Source of the DNA: Pagrus major
Lineage: Eukaryota > Chordata > Actinopteri > Spariformes > Sparidae
Direction: 5' to 3'
NCBI RefSeq assembly: GCF_040436345.1
Contig: NC_133221.1
Coordinates: 30,468,589-30,532,588 of the forward strand
Length of the DNA: 64,000 nt
Part shown: positions 34,274 through 43,690 of the stretch, in pieces
Layout: every line of letters starts with the position of its first letter
Numbering within the stretch: the stretch's first letter is position 1
Notes under the pieces: model-generated
What the model was told of the DNA's origin: nothing
Seen by the model: only the letters and a program-made list of their open reading frames with translations
The model's database searches: none
Position numbers and translations under genes: made by a program

Positions 34274-36558
34274 TGTGTGTGCGTGCGTGCATGTCTCCAG
34301 GGGACCCTTGTACCATCTCATCTCAGATGGAGCTGGAGGAGGCATTTCGTATTTACATTCGAACAAAAAGGTCCGGACTGCTGCTGCATGGTGAGTCGGC
34401 TCCTACTTGCTTTTTATGACTTCCTTTTTTTCTCTTTGCCTTTATTGGATAGTGACAGCTGAAAAGAGACAGGAAAGAGGGAGAGAAAGGGTCTGACATA
34501 CAGCTAAGGTCCTGGGCTGCTGCAGTAACCACTACCACAATTTCTGGAGACTTGACACCACACTAAGCACTGTAACATTTAAGGAATAACAAAGTACTTA
34601 ACAAGCAACACTTTATTAATGGCTTTTCTTGAATAATTTAACATTAAAGGAGACATATTGTTCTCAATTTCAGGTTAATGTTTTTCTTTTGGGTGTAATG
34701 TTCAAAACATGCATCATTTTTCTCATAGTGTCCAGTGCTGCAGAGCTGATTTGACAGCTAACACAGGCCTGAGCCAGTACCATCACAGTGTCTCTGGTCA
34801 GCTCCACTGGTGTTTTTAGCTTCCAGCTAACTGCACTTGTACCATGAATATTATGACAATATCCACTCCTAAGCCAAAAACTTCACCACTGTACATATTA
34901 GAGAAGGAATATGATCCCAGCAGGCCACTAAAGCCCCTTTTCCACCCAGCAGTCCAGTAAAGTTCAGTTCGATTCATTACACTTTGTAACCTGTAGCTAG
35001 CATTGAGGACACCGAGATCATGTCCTTTGTATTTTTTCTTGGTCTTAAAAATGTTTATATATATATAAATTGAAGTGGCCAATTGCTAAAATGACTTAGT
35101 TGTATGGCTTGTTTACAATTAAGGTTGTCATCATCATCTCGCCAGTAGAGCTGAGCAGCTCTACATATGCAGTTCGTCACATGACATACTGTATATGTAA
35201 TGAGTTGTGCAAAATGTTTTTGCCCACACACCCGCCTAGCAGGGCTAGGACACATGACCTCAGTATTTCTAAAATCCTGGCTACAGCCCTGTTTGGAACA
35301 GTTACTTTTGTGTTTCAGTTGTCGAAAGTTGTGAATGGTACCTAAGATTTGGTCTGAATACTACTGTTTTTTCGTCATCCTTCTGTTGAGGTACTTAGCA
35401 CACTGATCCAGTTCTAAAAGGTGGAGTTAAAACACTGCAGCCCACTGATTGGTCAGACCAAACAGTCAGAGTTGTTTCGTCCTCTGCATTCTAAAGTAGG
35501 ATTTTACCTTTTGTTTTTTCAGCGTCTTTTGTCTCACTGCTTACAGCCTTTTCTCAAGTAAAGTTTGTTTCCATGTTTTAATAACCCACCACACATGTTC
35601 TGTGTGGTCGAGCAAAAGAGAGAAAGTGGCGGAGTGAGTGATGGAGTGGCAGAAAAGAGACAGTGAAAGCGAGAGGATATATGTTTGTCTGTGTTGTCAG
35701 TCAGGCAGTAATGTAGAGTACAGGTCACAGTGTGTCAGTTCATAAATGCAGCAGCTTATTAAGAGTTAAGAACTGTTGTTTTTCAAATGCTGGAAAAGCC
35801 GGCCAGTAACAACTCCGCCTTTATTTAAGGGTACTGTCCACACTGGAAATATAAAAGCAGATTCTAGCATTATGGTACAGAAACCAGGGGTTACGCAGGG
35901 TCGGACCCTGCCACCTTTCTAACTTCAAACGGTGTTCTGGGACCTTATTTTCCTCTGAGAACAGCTTGTTTATTCAGTTATGGAAAAAAATAGATATTTC
36001 TTAGTTTGTATTATTACCTCAATATTGCAAATATTTAAATTCTGAGTTTGAATTTCTTCTACAAAACTGCATAGTGCTTCTTTAACGTTACGGCTTTGTA
36101 ATGGTCTGTGTATGTTGTTAGCATGCTAACTGCTGGGTGCTAATCAAATTTACACCCAGTTGCCAAGCAAATGAATCCCTGCAGTTTGAGCATTTCTTTT
36201 TCACACGTAATTAGCTGTATTGTTATCTTAAGGGATAAACACACAAATAGCCACATGAAAAAAACAGTTACCAGCATCAAATCTACTACTTGTTAATTTA
36301 GATGGCTTCAAAAGAGCCTTAACCTAATGAGGCTTAATGTTTCACAGAGAATGGGAGTCGTAACATTAGCTGAAGTCATGCACGTTCATTGTGTTCTTCA
36401 GGTGTTTTTCTTATGATCTGTGCCTTTTTTCTCACAAAGCTGCTTGGTGACAAGAAAAATTAAAAATTGAAATGATCGGTGTCCTTTTATTTTTCTGTCT
36501 ACTACAGTATTCCCCAGCATCCCGGAGCAGCCTGGCATGCCCTGCCCAGGAGAGGACA
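22139..36558 (+). CDS. prkcz: Atypical protein kinase C zeta, 5' part of gene (coding exons 1-4)
   Basis: Seen: plus-strand exons 22139-22215, 32656-32777, 34301-34390 and 36508-36558 join in phase to about 113 residues. They hold a full PB1 domain (about residues 18-105) with the acidic OPCA-type stretch [16 protein letters not shown] followed by MELEEAF, then [10 protein letters not shown] and MPCPGED, the linker before the C1 zinc finger. Family knowledge: atypical PKCs are Ser/Thr kinases whose PB1 domain binds Par6 or p62; the Par complex sets cell polarity. PSxPEQPG and KAHYxGD match the zeta rather than the iota paralog. The rest (pseudosubstrate, C1, kinase, about 475 residues) was not found, so the gene runs out of the window. 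The upstream CpG-rich block is its likely promoter. The TNFRSF14-like neighbour fits human 1p36. Confidence 0.9.
22611..22975. mobile_element. MITE family A, most complete copy
   Basis: The ends TTAAAGGTGCACCATGTAG and CTACAGTCCCGCTTTTAA are imperfect inverted repeats. The internal marker is GGCGGACCCTGCCACCTTTC. Other copies or pieces are at about 4808-5385, 18820-18975, 35895-36085 and 40948-41165, giving five in this window. It lies just inside prkcz intron 1. Confidence 0.6.
23953..25060. mobile_element. Non-autonomous hAT-like repeat (CAGTGTTTCCCACA end), interrupted
   Basis: It begins CAGTGTTTCCCACACATAG. The body (ACACTCTGGTATAACATCC, GTAGGCCTACTTATGCTG, AAGGTGGACAATTAAAGC) matches the copy at 53091-53734. 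About 450 bp near its start (24010-24460) is a degenerate tandem repeat of about 147 bp. Confidence 0.55.
24100..24400 (+). repeat. Degenerate tandem repeat, period about 147 bp
   Basis: Two related units begin near 24104 (CCCATTCTGGTGAACGTGAT) and 24251 (CCCATTCTTGTGAACACCAT). Each is followed by TTCTTC.AATTTGG and a GGTCAAGGTCA string. A related inverted piece is at about 39255-39375 (GAGGTCACAATGACATTGAC, then TTTGACCTTTGG). This is a very common teleost interspersed repeat. Confidence 0.6.
25585..25790 (+). mobile_element. tRNA-derived SINE-like repeat
   Basis: AGGAAGTAGAGCAGG resembles a pol III A box region and GGTCGGTGGTTTGATCCC a B box, spaced as in tRNA genes. No cloverleaf is complete, so it is not a functional tRNA. 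A related copy (GGTTCGATTCCCAGGC, then CTTGAGCAAGATACTGAACC) is at about 21095-21200. Confidence 0.55.
27160..27290 (+). repeat. (GTAT)/(TA)n/(TG)n compound microsatellite
   Basis: GTATGT units, then about 20 TA units (27187-27226), then about 23 TG units (27245-27290). A (CA)n tract at about 27391-27425 lies close by on the same strand, so TG and CA tracts could pair as a hairpin. Confidence 0.95.
27391..27427 (+). repeat. (CA)n microsatellite
   Basis: About 17 CA units, facing the (TG)n tract about 100 bp upstream. Confidence 0.95.
27924..28520. mobile_element. Possible interspersed repeat
   Basis: ACTGCTTTTCCACCAAAATT followed by AGCGGGT is a repeat start seen in many teleost genomes. 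CpG content is higher than in the surroundings. The right end is undefined. Confidence 0.3.
28523..30375. mobile_element. MITE split by the 28727-30195 insertion
   Basis: The left end TTAAAGGAATAGTTTAAC mirrors the right end GGTGAACTTTC near 30375, and both flank a GAGTAGATAATGACTG-type string. A sister copy at about 19130-19385 has the same right end (GATAATGACTG, then GGTGAACTGTTCCTTTAA). Once the inserted hAT-like element is set aside, the host is about 380 bp. Confidence 0.55.
28727..30195. mobile_element. hAT-like element with perfect 8-bp target duplication, inserted in an older MITE
   Basis: The termini are CAGGGCTCTAGACT and the inverted AGTCTAGAG-type end CTCTAGAGCCCTG. Identical TATAACAC repeats flank it (28719-28726 and 30196-30203). 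Sub-terminal GTGCGACC motifs repeat near the right end. The 1469-bp interior has short frames only. It splits an older repeat whose halves lie at about 28523-28726 and 30196-30375. Confidence 0.8.
30505..30562 (+). repeat. (ACT)n microsatellite
   Basis: Imperfect TACTAC repeats with ATT interruptions, in prkcz intron 1. Confidence 0.9.
31811..32357. mobile_element. Non-autonomous element with TAGGGCTGCA ends
   Basis: It starts TAGGGCTGCACCCAGCAATT and ends GACTAATTGTTGCAGCTCT, the well-known pair of ends of a teleost hAT-type MITE family built of ATTAATCGA-like strings. A related single end (TTGTTGCTTGTAGCCCT) lies at about 54709-54785. Confidence 0.6.
32656..32777 (+). CDS. prkcz: prkcz coding exon 2 (PB1 domain)
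   Basis: Acceptor CATTTTCAG and donor GTGGGT. It encodes [20 protein letters not shown], then [21 protein letters not shown]. This matches aPKC PB1 residues (TFxELCEEVR, MC, LKW(I/V)D) and supplies the first acidic residues of the OPCA-type motif. Confidence 0.92.
34236..34290 (+). repeat. prkcz: (GT)n microsatellite beside a prkcz splice acceptor
   Basis: About 20 GT units then GTGCGTGCGTGC, ending about 10 bp before the exon 3 acceptor. It takes the place of the usual pyrimidine tract; only TCTCC remains pyrimidine-rich. Confidence 0.95.
34301..34390 (+). CDS. prkcz: prkcz coding exon 3 (PB1 end)
   Basis: Acceptor TGTCTCCAG follows a GT microsatellite about 25 bp away, and the donor is GTGAGT. 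It encodes [16 protein letters not shown] followed by [18 protein letters not shown](I/V)[11 protein letters not shown] is nearly invariant in aPKC PB1 domains. The stretch after it (IYIRTKRSG) differs from mammalian zeta. Confidence 0.92.
35895..36085. mobile_element. MITE family A fragment
   Basis: Contains GTCGGACCCTGCCACC, GAGAACAGCTTGTTTATTC and the terminus CATAGTGCTTCTTTAA. It lies in prkcz intron 3, about 420 bp before exon 4. Confidence 0.55.
36508..36558 (+). CDS. prkcz: prkcz coding exon 4 (linker before pseudosubstrate/C1)
   Basis: A 51-nt exon with acceptor CTACTACAG and donor GTGAGT. It encodes [17 protein letters not shown], very close to the zeta sequence that precedes the pseudosubstrate. 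It ends after one base of the next codon (A, expected Lys). Confidence 0.92.
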
Positions 36559-37011
36559 GTGAGTACCATCAGCTCTGCTTTCACTCTCTACCCTCCTTTA
36601 GGATTCCCAATTACAGACAGACTCATAATGCTCTGTAGGTATGGACACGCAGGATCCCATGGGGTGCTACCAGCACATATGTATCTGGCACCTTGCATCG
36701 GTGTCAGTGCAAAATGGGGGTGGTTCAGCTCTACAAGATATATTTTGTCATCTCAGTACGAATCAGCCACGATTCAGAGTTAAGATCAGTCAGAGAGGTA
36801 CAGTTAGATCGAGTTTACAATTTTCCATCTGGTAAAATGGAGAAACCAGAGTATACATCTTATTCTGTGGCCATATATCCTGGTGCCAAAGAAATCCCTC
36901 TGGTATTGTGCTTGTGATGGTCCAGGAGCTATTGGGTCAGACACATGCCTCTCAGCTGCTACAGTTGGTATCCAGTTTCACTTACACAAAAAAGTATTGG
37001 TTGCTATAGAA

Positions 37012-37645
37012 TAGGGATGGGCCAATAAAAGTTTCAACTGCCAGTTGCAATAAAAAAAACTGTGAGGATAAGTTAATGGTGAATTTACACAATCATATAT
37101 TGGGATAATTGTGACTATCCTCACATGAGTAACTTGAAAAATCTAGTCTTGCTTGATAATGTCTTGTATTGATTTCATGATTTATTTTGAATTATCACAA
37201 GGGGAAGCCTGCATCTTTCCAGTTATTCCAAAACCCTAAGCCTATGGCTGAAGGCTGGGCTTGCCCATTGTATTCCCTACAAAAAAGTTAAATTGGCTGT
37301 GTGGAAACACTATTGGAATCCAAACTAAAAACTGACAGAAAGATGAGGTGCCCACCTGATGAACCTGCAGAGGAAGGTGTCTGCCCTGTGAACCAACATC
37401 TCCAATTTGCACTCCAGTCCGTGACCACTGTCCTGCTCTGTTTGCTAAAGGATGTTCACTAAAACAGTGGCAGTCCTGTCCATGATGAAATAGAAGATAT
37501 TTTTTTCTTAACAAAATGTAAGACAAAGTAATTCCAGTATGTTTTGGTGTTTTTTTTAATGAGTTTCAAGCATATTTTGGTGATATTGGGATTATTGAAT
37601 CTCAATTAGGCCAGGATAATCAAGAAATTCACACTCCCATGCCTA
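37012..37645. mobile_element. hAT-like MITE, near-perfect 8-bp target duplication
   Basis: The ends TAGGGATGGG and CCCATGCCTA are inverted repeats. The flanks CTATAGAA (37004-37011) and CTATAGCA (37646-37653) match at 7 of 8 bases. The body is 634 bp and AT-rich with no coding capacity. It lies within prkcz intron 4. Confidence 0.6.
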
Positions 37646-39394
37646 CTATAGCAGCATTAAGATGAGGGATGGCCATTTCTTGTAATGTTTGATGTAAAAA
37701 ACGAATTAGTCAACCATCAACTAGTGTAAAAACAGCAAGATAAAGAGAATGAACTTGGAGGACAATGAGTACCATCGGCTCTGATTTCTGAATAGATTTT
37801 TCTTCCATTTTTTTAAAATTCAAAATGAACATCGACATATATCTTGATTTATTAAACTAATCGGAAATAACGAGTTACTGATGAAGTTAAACTACTACTT
37901 TCATTACATGGTATAAATTCTTCTTTAACACGACACATTCAAATGGCTTGGTAGAGGAAAGGACAAGTAGTCATTAAAATCAAAGGATTTGTGCTCTTGG
38001 GAGCACGACCGTGCTCAGCCAATTTCATGGCCGTCCTCCTATTAGACTAGAGAATATCTTCTGCATAAATTGAACAGTTTGTTCTTAGGACCTGGCCACA
38101 CCAGAAAGGAATCACTACAATAAGTGGATTACTTCATGGAGGCTTCAACTGTTGTGAACTTTGACATTTGAATTCGAGCCATTGACAAATTGCAGACCAT
38201 CCAGACAGTGCTGAGCTTTCAGATAATGGAGTGCCAGAGAGTCCAAAAATGAAGGAATCATATGAGCTGTGATGCACCACCCGTTTATAGGATTATGAAG
38301 TGCGCCATAAATGAGATTTTTTGCATTCAGCTGTGATTTCACAAATGCTTTATTTAATTATTTATTTTTATTTATTCAAGAGAGACTTGGCCAAGCTAGA
38401 ACACAAGATTCAAGAAAAACAAGATTGTATAATGAAATTTCTGTATTTATGTAAAAAGTCCCCTACCATGGCTGAATTATCAATACAAACAACTTAGAAA
38501 GCAAATGAAATTCAGAGCCCACATGCAGATACACAAACAAAGGGCTTAGCTGTCAGCTGTTGTAAAAGATGATTAATTGTGTGATCTAGTTGTCAAGTTA
38601 GCGACCAAGCCTGCTAGATAGCTAACTGGCTTAGCCTCAGGAAGAGCCACAGAGGAGGGATCCCTCTCCCAGGACGGGCAGACATGGGACTAGAGTGCAT
38701 CTCAGCATCTTTCTGTCCAAACCTGACTGAGGTTTTTAAACATTTTTTAACAGAACCAGCCTGGGTCGTTGGGTCCTGACAGCACCCATGGGTTAAGCTA
38801 AATCATAACATGTTGGCTAACCAGTAGTATGCTAACCCAGCCAGCAACAACAGGAGAGACTCTCGAGGGACTACTACAACCTGTAAGGCCAGGGTTGCAT
38901 GACAGACAGGGGTAGCTAGGCTAGCACTAGCAAGCTAACCTGTTTATTGCTGAGCACAACTGTCTGTGCCAGTGATATCTTAGAGAACAAACTGGCTATA
39001 GGCTTGACAACATGTTTTTTGTTTTAAACTAGAATTACCGTGTCGCAGTTGTATGCCTCTGTGTACATGGCAAGTTGCTGCTCCTGAGCTGTGCCATTGA
39101 ATTGTGGCCAGAACATTTTATGCAGAATGTTATGATGTCACCGTCCATTTAACCTCTGATCTTAATGATATCAAATGTCATAACTTTATCATTTCATCGT
39201 ATTACACTTTTTTTAACGTCAAATTTTATTGTAATCAGTTCATCTTTGAGTCATGGTAAAACATTCAAATTTGGCGAAATTCCCTAAAGGTGTTTCTGAG
39301 ATATAACATTCAATAGAATTGGGTGCCATGAGGTCACAATGACATTGACCTTTGACCTTTGGCCACCAAAATATGGCAAGTTTTTCCTCACTCG

Positions 39395-39520
39395 ATTCGA
39401 GGGTCTAAGGAAGGAGGATGTCGCTCACTGTACAGATTGTAAAGCCCACTGAGGCAATGTGATTGTGATTTTGGGCTATATAAATACATTTAATTTGATT
39501 TGATTTGATTTGATTTGACC
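39395..39520 (+). mobile_element. Retroelement 3' tail (GATTT repeats)
   Basis: GATTTTGGGCTATATAAATA is followed by (ATTTG)n, the same type of tail as at 17255-17330. Just before it is an inverted piece of the 147-bp repeat. Confidence 0.5.
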
Positions 39521-39966
39521 ACCCAAACATCTGTGTCAACAGATAACCGATGAAATTATCTGAAGTCTGTGTGTAAATACTTCTGTTGCTACTATTTCAA
39601 CAGCTTTTTTTATTTGAAGCATTTTTTGTGCTGTTTGCACATGGAGTGCTCTGTAAACCAGCATAAAGTCTGTTCTTAAGTTAGTGCTGCTCTGCCTCTC
39701 TCTCCCACTATGTCTCTCACATACTCCCATGTTGTTTGCTGCACTCCCTCACTGTTTGCTGTGACAGCATGTTTCAGCGGCTTGTGGACTGCACTCCTGA
39801 GTGTGCCAGTGTGTGTTTGTATGTATGTATGTGTGGATCTGTGTGTGTTTGATTGGAGGGGAGCCCTGTGCTTTTGCTGTGAGTCAGACCACTGGTTTAC
39901 TGTGTGAAGAGCAGAGTGTGGCTGTCATCTCTAGGTAGGTAATGAATGATACACGTACAGTTGCAC

Positions 39967-39990
39967 ACACACACACACACGCACACACAA
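39967..39990 (+). repeat. (CA)n microsatellite
   Basis: About 12 CA units with one CG interruption. Confidence 0.9.
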
Positions 39991-40947
39991 ACCAAGCTAT
40001 TGTCTATGTTTGTGTAAAGTGTTGCTTGTTGTGCCCTGTGGGTGATATGTAGTTTTGTACATGTAGCAGTTGTAACTGTGGCTTCCTGCTGTGTTTTCTC
40101 CAATTTAAACATAATTTGATTTCTGTTGAGGTTCATGAGTGGAAAGAAGAGGGAATGATAGAGCTGTTGTTTTCAGAGAGGAGGAGAAGGGAGGAAATAG
40201 TGTGGAGGAGGGAGGGAGACACTGTTGCTCATCACTGTGAGAATGTGTTCGTGTTCTTCAAGGCTAGCTCTTTACTGATATGATAAATGTGCAGTTGCTG
40301 ATACATTGTGAAAATATTGAAACATTAAAGTCAGTTCCTCCAAATCAAAAAAAGAAACATATCAACAGAATTTTTCAAAAATTATTTCCCTGTCGCCATG
40401 CAGAAAGTTTCTGGTTTTCTTTGGTGTGATTTTGAATAGTCCCCCACTCAGACTTGCTACCATCCCTTTGCTTTTATCCTCTTCCTTGTCATAAAAAGTT
40501 ATACATCATGAGAAACAAAACAAAACCAAAAAATGTAATGAATTTCAATAGACTGTATTGACATTAAATCAGTAGTAATGCAAGGTTTAGGAAAATCCTA
40601 AATGAAAGGAATACTCTCAGATAATGTGAAATTGCTTGTCAGATGTGTGATTTAAACACTTAAATGAGTTGGGGGAAAAGCACAACAAGAAAAATATGTT
40701 CTATCTTTATGGTCTTGATTTCAGTCCATGTGTGAATTATTTGACATGTAACAGAAAGAATGTAGGTCATTCATATTTTGGTCAACACCTAAAAATGTAA
40801 GTAGAAGCAATAAGGTGTGTTCAGTATTCAGTTCACAACACTGACATTTGAATTCTAAATCAACATTTAAACTGTGCAGCTTTTTTGTTCGTTTTTTCCA
40901 TGTCTATTCACTCTGTTTAAACCAAGTATCTGCAACTGACACTATCT

Positions 40948-41165
40948 GTTTTTAGAGGACAAATTCAAACTCAGAATTATAATATTTACAGTATTAATGA
41001 GGTAATAATACAAACTCAGAAGTAGTTGGTTTTTCCATAAGTGAACAAACAAGCTGTTCTTAGAGGAAAATAAGGTCGCAGAACACTGTTTGAGGCTAGA
41101 AAGGTGGCAGGGTCAGCCACATATAAACAAAGAAAAACAGTATGAAATTGTGTTGTCCTTTAAGT
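40948..41165. mobile_element. MITE family A fragment
   Basis: Reverse orientation, with GGTAATAATACAAACTCAG, AACAAGCTGTTCTTAGAGG and GGTGGCAGGGTC. Confidence 0.55.
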
Positions 41166-42739
41166 GAGGTGTTAAATAACACCACAGTCAGGTGTTATTA
41201 TAGTGGAGGAGAGATGAGTCTGCTTAACCCTCACTATCAGATGTCATTATAAAGTCCAGGTCAAGCATAAAAAAGGTAAAACATAAGCATGGAGGAAGAA
41301 TCCCAGTCTGAGTTTCTCCAGAGTTGCCCATCTTAGTGAAGCTGTTTTGTGGGGATCTGAGTTAAAACCTAGAGGGGAATTTTAAGTTGTCTCTGTTCTG
41401 ATGGTTGTGACCTGGATTGGAACTGAACTGGATCTTTAGAAAAACAAAACAGACTTTTTACCAAGTGGATTCACACACATGACTGTCCACAACATGCCAG
41501 ATATCATGGCAACCCATCATTAATAGTTGGTGTGACATGTCATCCTGAGTCAAAACTCGCACTCACAATAAGTAATTTCTGCAACTAGCAAGTCTCTCTA
41601 TCAAAACACAACAAAAGACGTTTGCTGAGTGTTGGATGGGGATGGTTGGGTGGAGTGAGGGCCACTGTAGCTGCTCAGTGCTGGCCAGCTCTGGAGGATA
41701 GAGTTGAGTGCAGAGCCAGACCTTCTGGAGGAGTAATGACCTGGAGTCACATGAGAGTCTGCTCTGATCCGGAGCTGATGACTGGTGGGAGGAGAGCCCA
41801 GAGGTTACTTTTTAACTTAGAGCTTATGTACAGTAATCTGGCTGTATGGGACTACTAAAAACTCATGCTAGTAACTGGAATAAACACATATGACCCTCTT
41901 GTCAAACTCGCTTTGCTGGTTGCAAAAACACCATTAAATAACAACCATTGCTAGCAAAACATGTGACTCAGGCAAAATGTTCACGGATGAAGTAATGTTT
42001 TAAAGTTTATTATAAAGTTTTAATTTATTCAAGTGGGTTTAGTCTTGTTCGCAGACTGTTCTATCAAGGAAGTAGCAACAGGCGATCAACTGAAACACAC
42101 TGTAAACTTGAGTAAATTTGTGGATTTCTCTGGATTTGAACCTTGTTGGAAACATTTGGGATACTGTAACTAAACAACTCAACAAAATGTATAACAGGTG
42201 TCTCTTTGTTAGACATTTTAATGTGGAATTATTTTTATTAAATCTTTAAACTCATTCATCGTTCATTAAGATCAGTCCTTTTGGGGACTATGGATATCTG
42301 TACCAGATTTTAATGAAAAGCCATCTAATACTTCAGTGTTACTAAAGTAGTGTAATAACACTGCCTTCCCTAAAATCTAGTTGGTATTGATTTTCCCACT
42401 AGCTTATCACTCTCTCCGTCACCTCACTCCATTAAACTCTGATACATACAACTCTTTCTCTTTTGTGCCATAAAGTAATCTGTCTTTGTTCTGGCCTGCA
42501 ATGAAAGTAATTTCCTGCCAAATTAAATGTGATTACACACAATTTAAACTCCAGTAAACGTAGCTTTCAGTCTGCTGCTAATGGTCCCATGTGTTAATGG
42601 TACATTTGTGTTACCAAAATAAATACAGAAATGTTGTATCACCTTAAAAGACCTGATCAAAAGGTACAGCTGACAACAATAGACACGGGTCCCCTTGAAA
42701 AGCAGCTTGCTTCTGGCTTTTTTCAGGCGTGTAGTGTGA

Positions 42740-42740
<1 letters not shown>

Positions 42741-42788
<48 letters not shown>
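42741..42788 (+). repeat. (TG)n microsatellite
   Basis: About 23 TG units just upstream of the C-rich and GA-rich candidate promoter block. Confidence 0.95.
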
Positions 42789-43189
42789 TGGAGTGAACAG
42801 ACCCCCCTCTGTGTGGAGAGAGAATGATTGAGGGTGGGCGGAGGTGGAAGTGCTCAAATCCTGGATGATGCACTCGGTGCAGGCTGCCCTGCCTTGCACG
42901 GGATTCTCCAGCAGACCACCCCCCCTGCCCCCACAACCACCACCATATCACCAAGCCACGCCCAACCCCCACAGCCCCACCCTCCCCCTCCCACTGCCAT
43001 CACTTTTTTCCCAGCATCCCCTTCTCTTTCTCTCAGCTGTGTGGCACCACTGTCTCTCCAGGGAGGAACCTACAGCGCTACTGCATCACACAAGACACAG
43101 AGGCGGGCGAGGGACACAGTGTGAAAGACAGAGAGAGAGGGAGGCAGAGAGAGGGGGAGCATTGTACCGTGCAGATATCAGCTCTTAAT

Positions 43190-43630
43190 ATACAAGGCAG
43201 GGACTCCATTTTTTTTCTCTAGTCTTCTATTTTTGGTGGTGCCTTGCACGCCAAAAAAACAGAGAGATACGACTTCCTCGAGGATAACAGGTCTCAGAAG
43301 AAGAAGGGAGAAACAGACAGAGAGAGAATTAAGCAGCTTTGTGAAAAAAAGCAAGGCAACTCTATCAGCTGAGGAGAGAGAGAGGAAGAAAGGGGCGAGT
43401 GAGCAAGAGAGGGAGGGAGGAAATAATTAAATAAATCCCAGGGAGGAGAGAGAAAGAGGGAGGGATTGTCAGAGAGAGGGAGAGGAGGGGATGTAGCGGT
43501 GTGTATCCTTGCTGGCTCACCACACATACACACATACACATACATACACACACGTACACACATACACACACGCACACTTAGCCTGGATAATGTGCTGAAA
43601 GAGGTGGAGAGAAAGGAAGAAGGCATACCG
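43190..43630 (+). promoter_or_regulatory. Candidate internal promoter / alternative first exon in prkcz intron 4
   Basis: The stretch follows a C-rich block (42905-43010) and is a long purine-rich GA run with some CA repeats. It ends GGCATACCG followed by a GTGAGC donor at 43631. A TATA-like TTAATATACAA lies near 43180. Mammalian PRKCZ has an internal promoter upstream of its C1-encoding exons that makes PKM-zeta, so a transcript start here would fit. No coding potential is claimed: ATG frames in it are short or repetitive. It could equally be simple low-complexity sequence. Confidence 0.3.
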
Positions 43631-43649
43631 GTGAGCTATCTATCTCTGC

Positions 43650-43690
43650 ATCCATCCATCCATCCATCTATCCATCCATCCATCTCTTCA
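43650..43690 (+). repeat. (CATC)n microsatellite
   Basis: About nine CATC units with small changes, just after the candidate donor at 43631. Confidence 0.9.

Noticed and set aside
42544..42972. 142-codon minus-strand frame
   Set aside because: It runs through a TG microsatellite (poly Thr-His on the minus strand) and G-rich sequence. No domain is visible.
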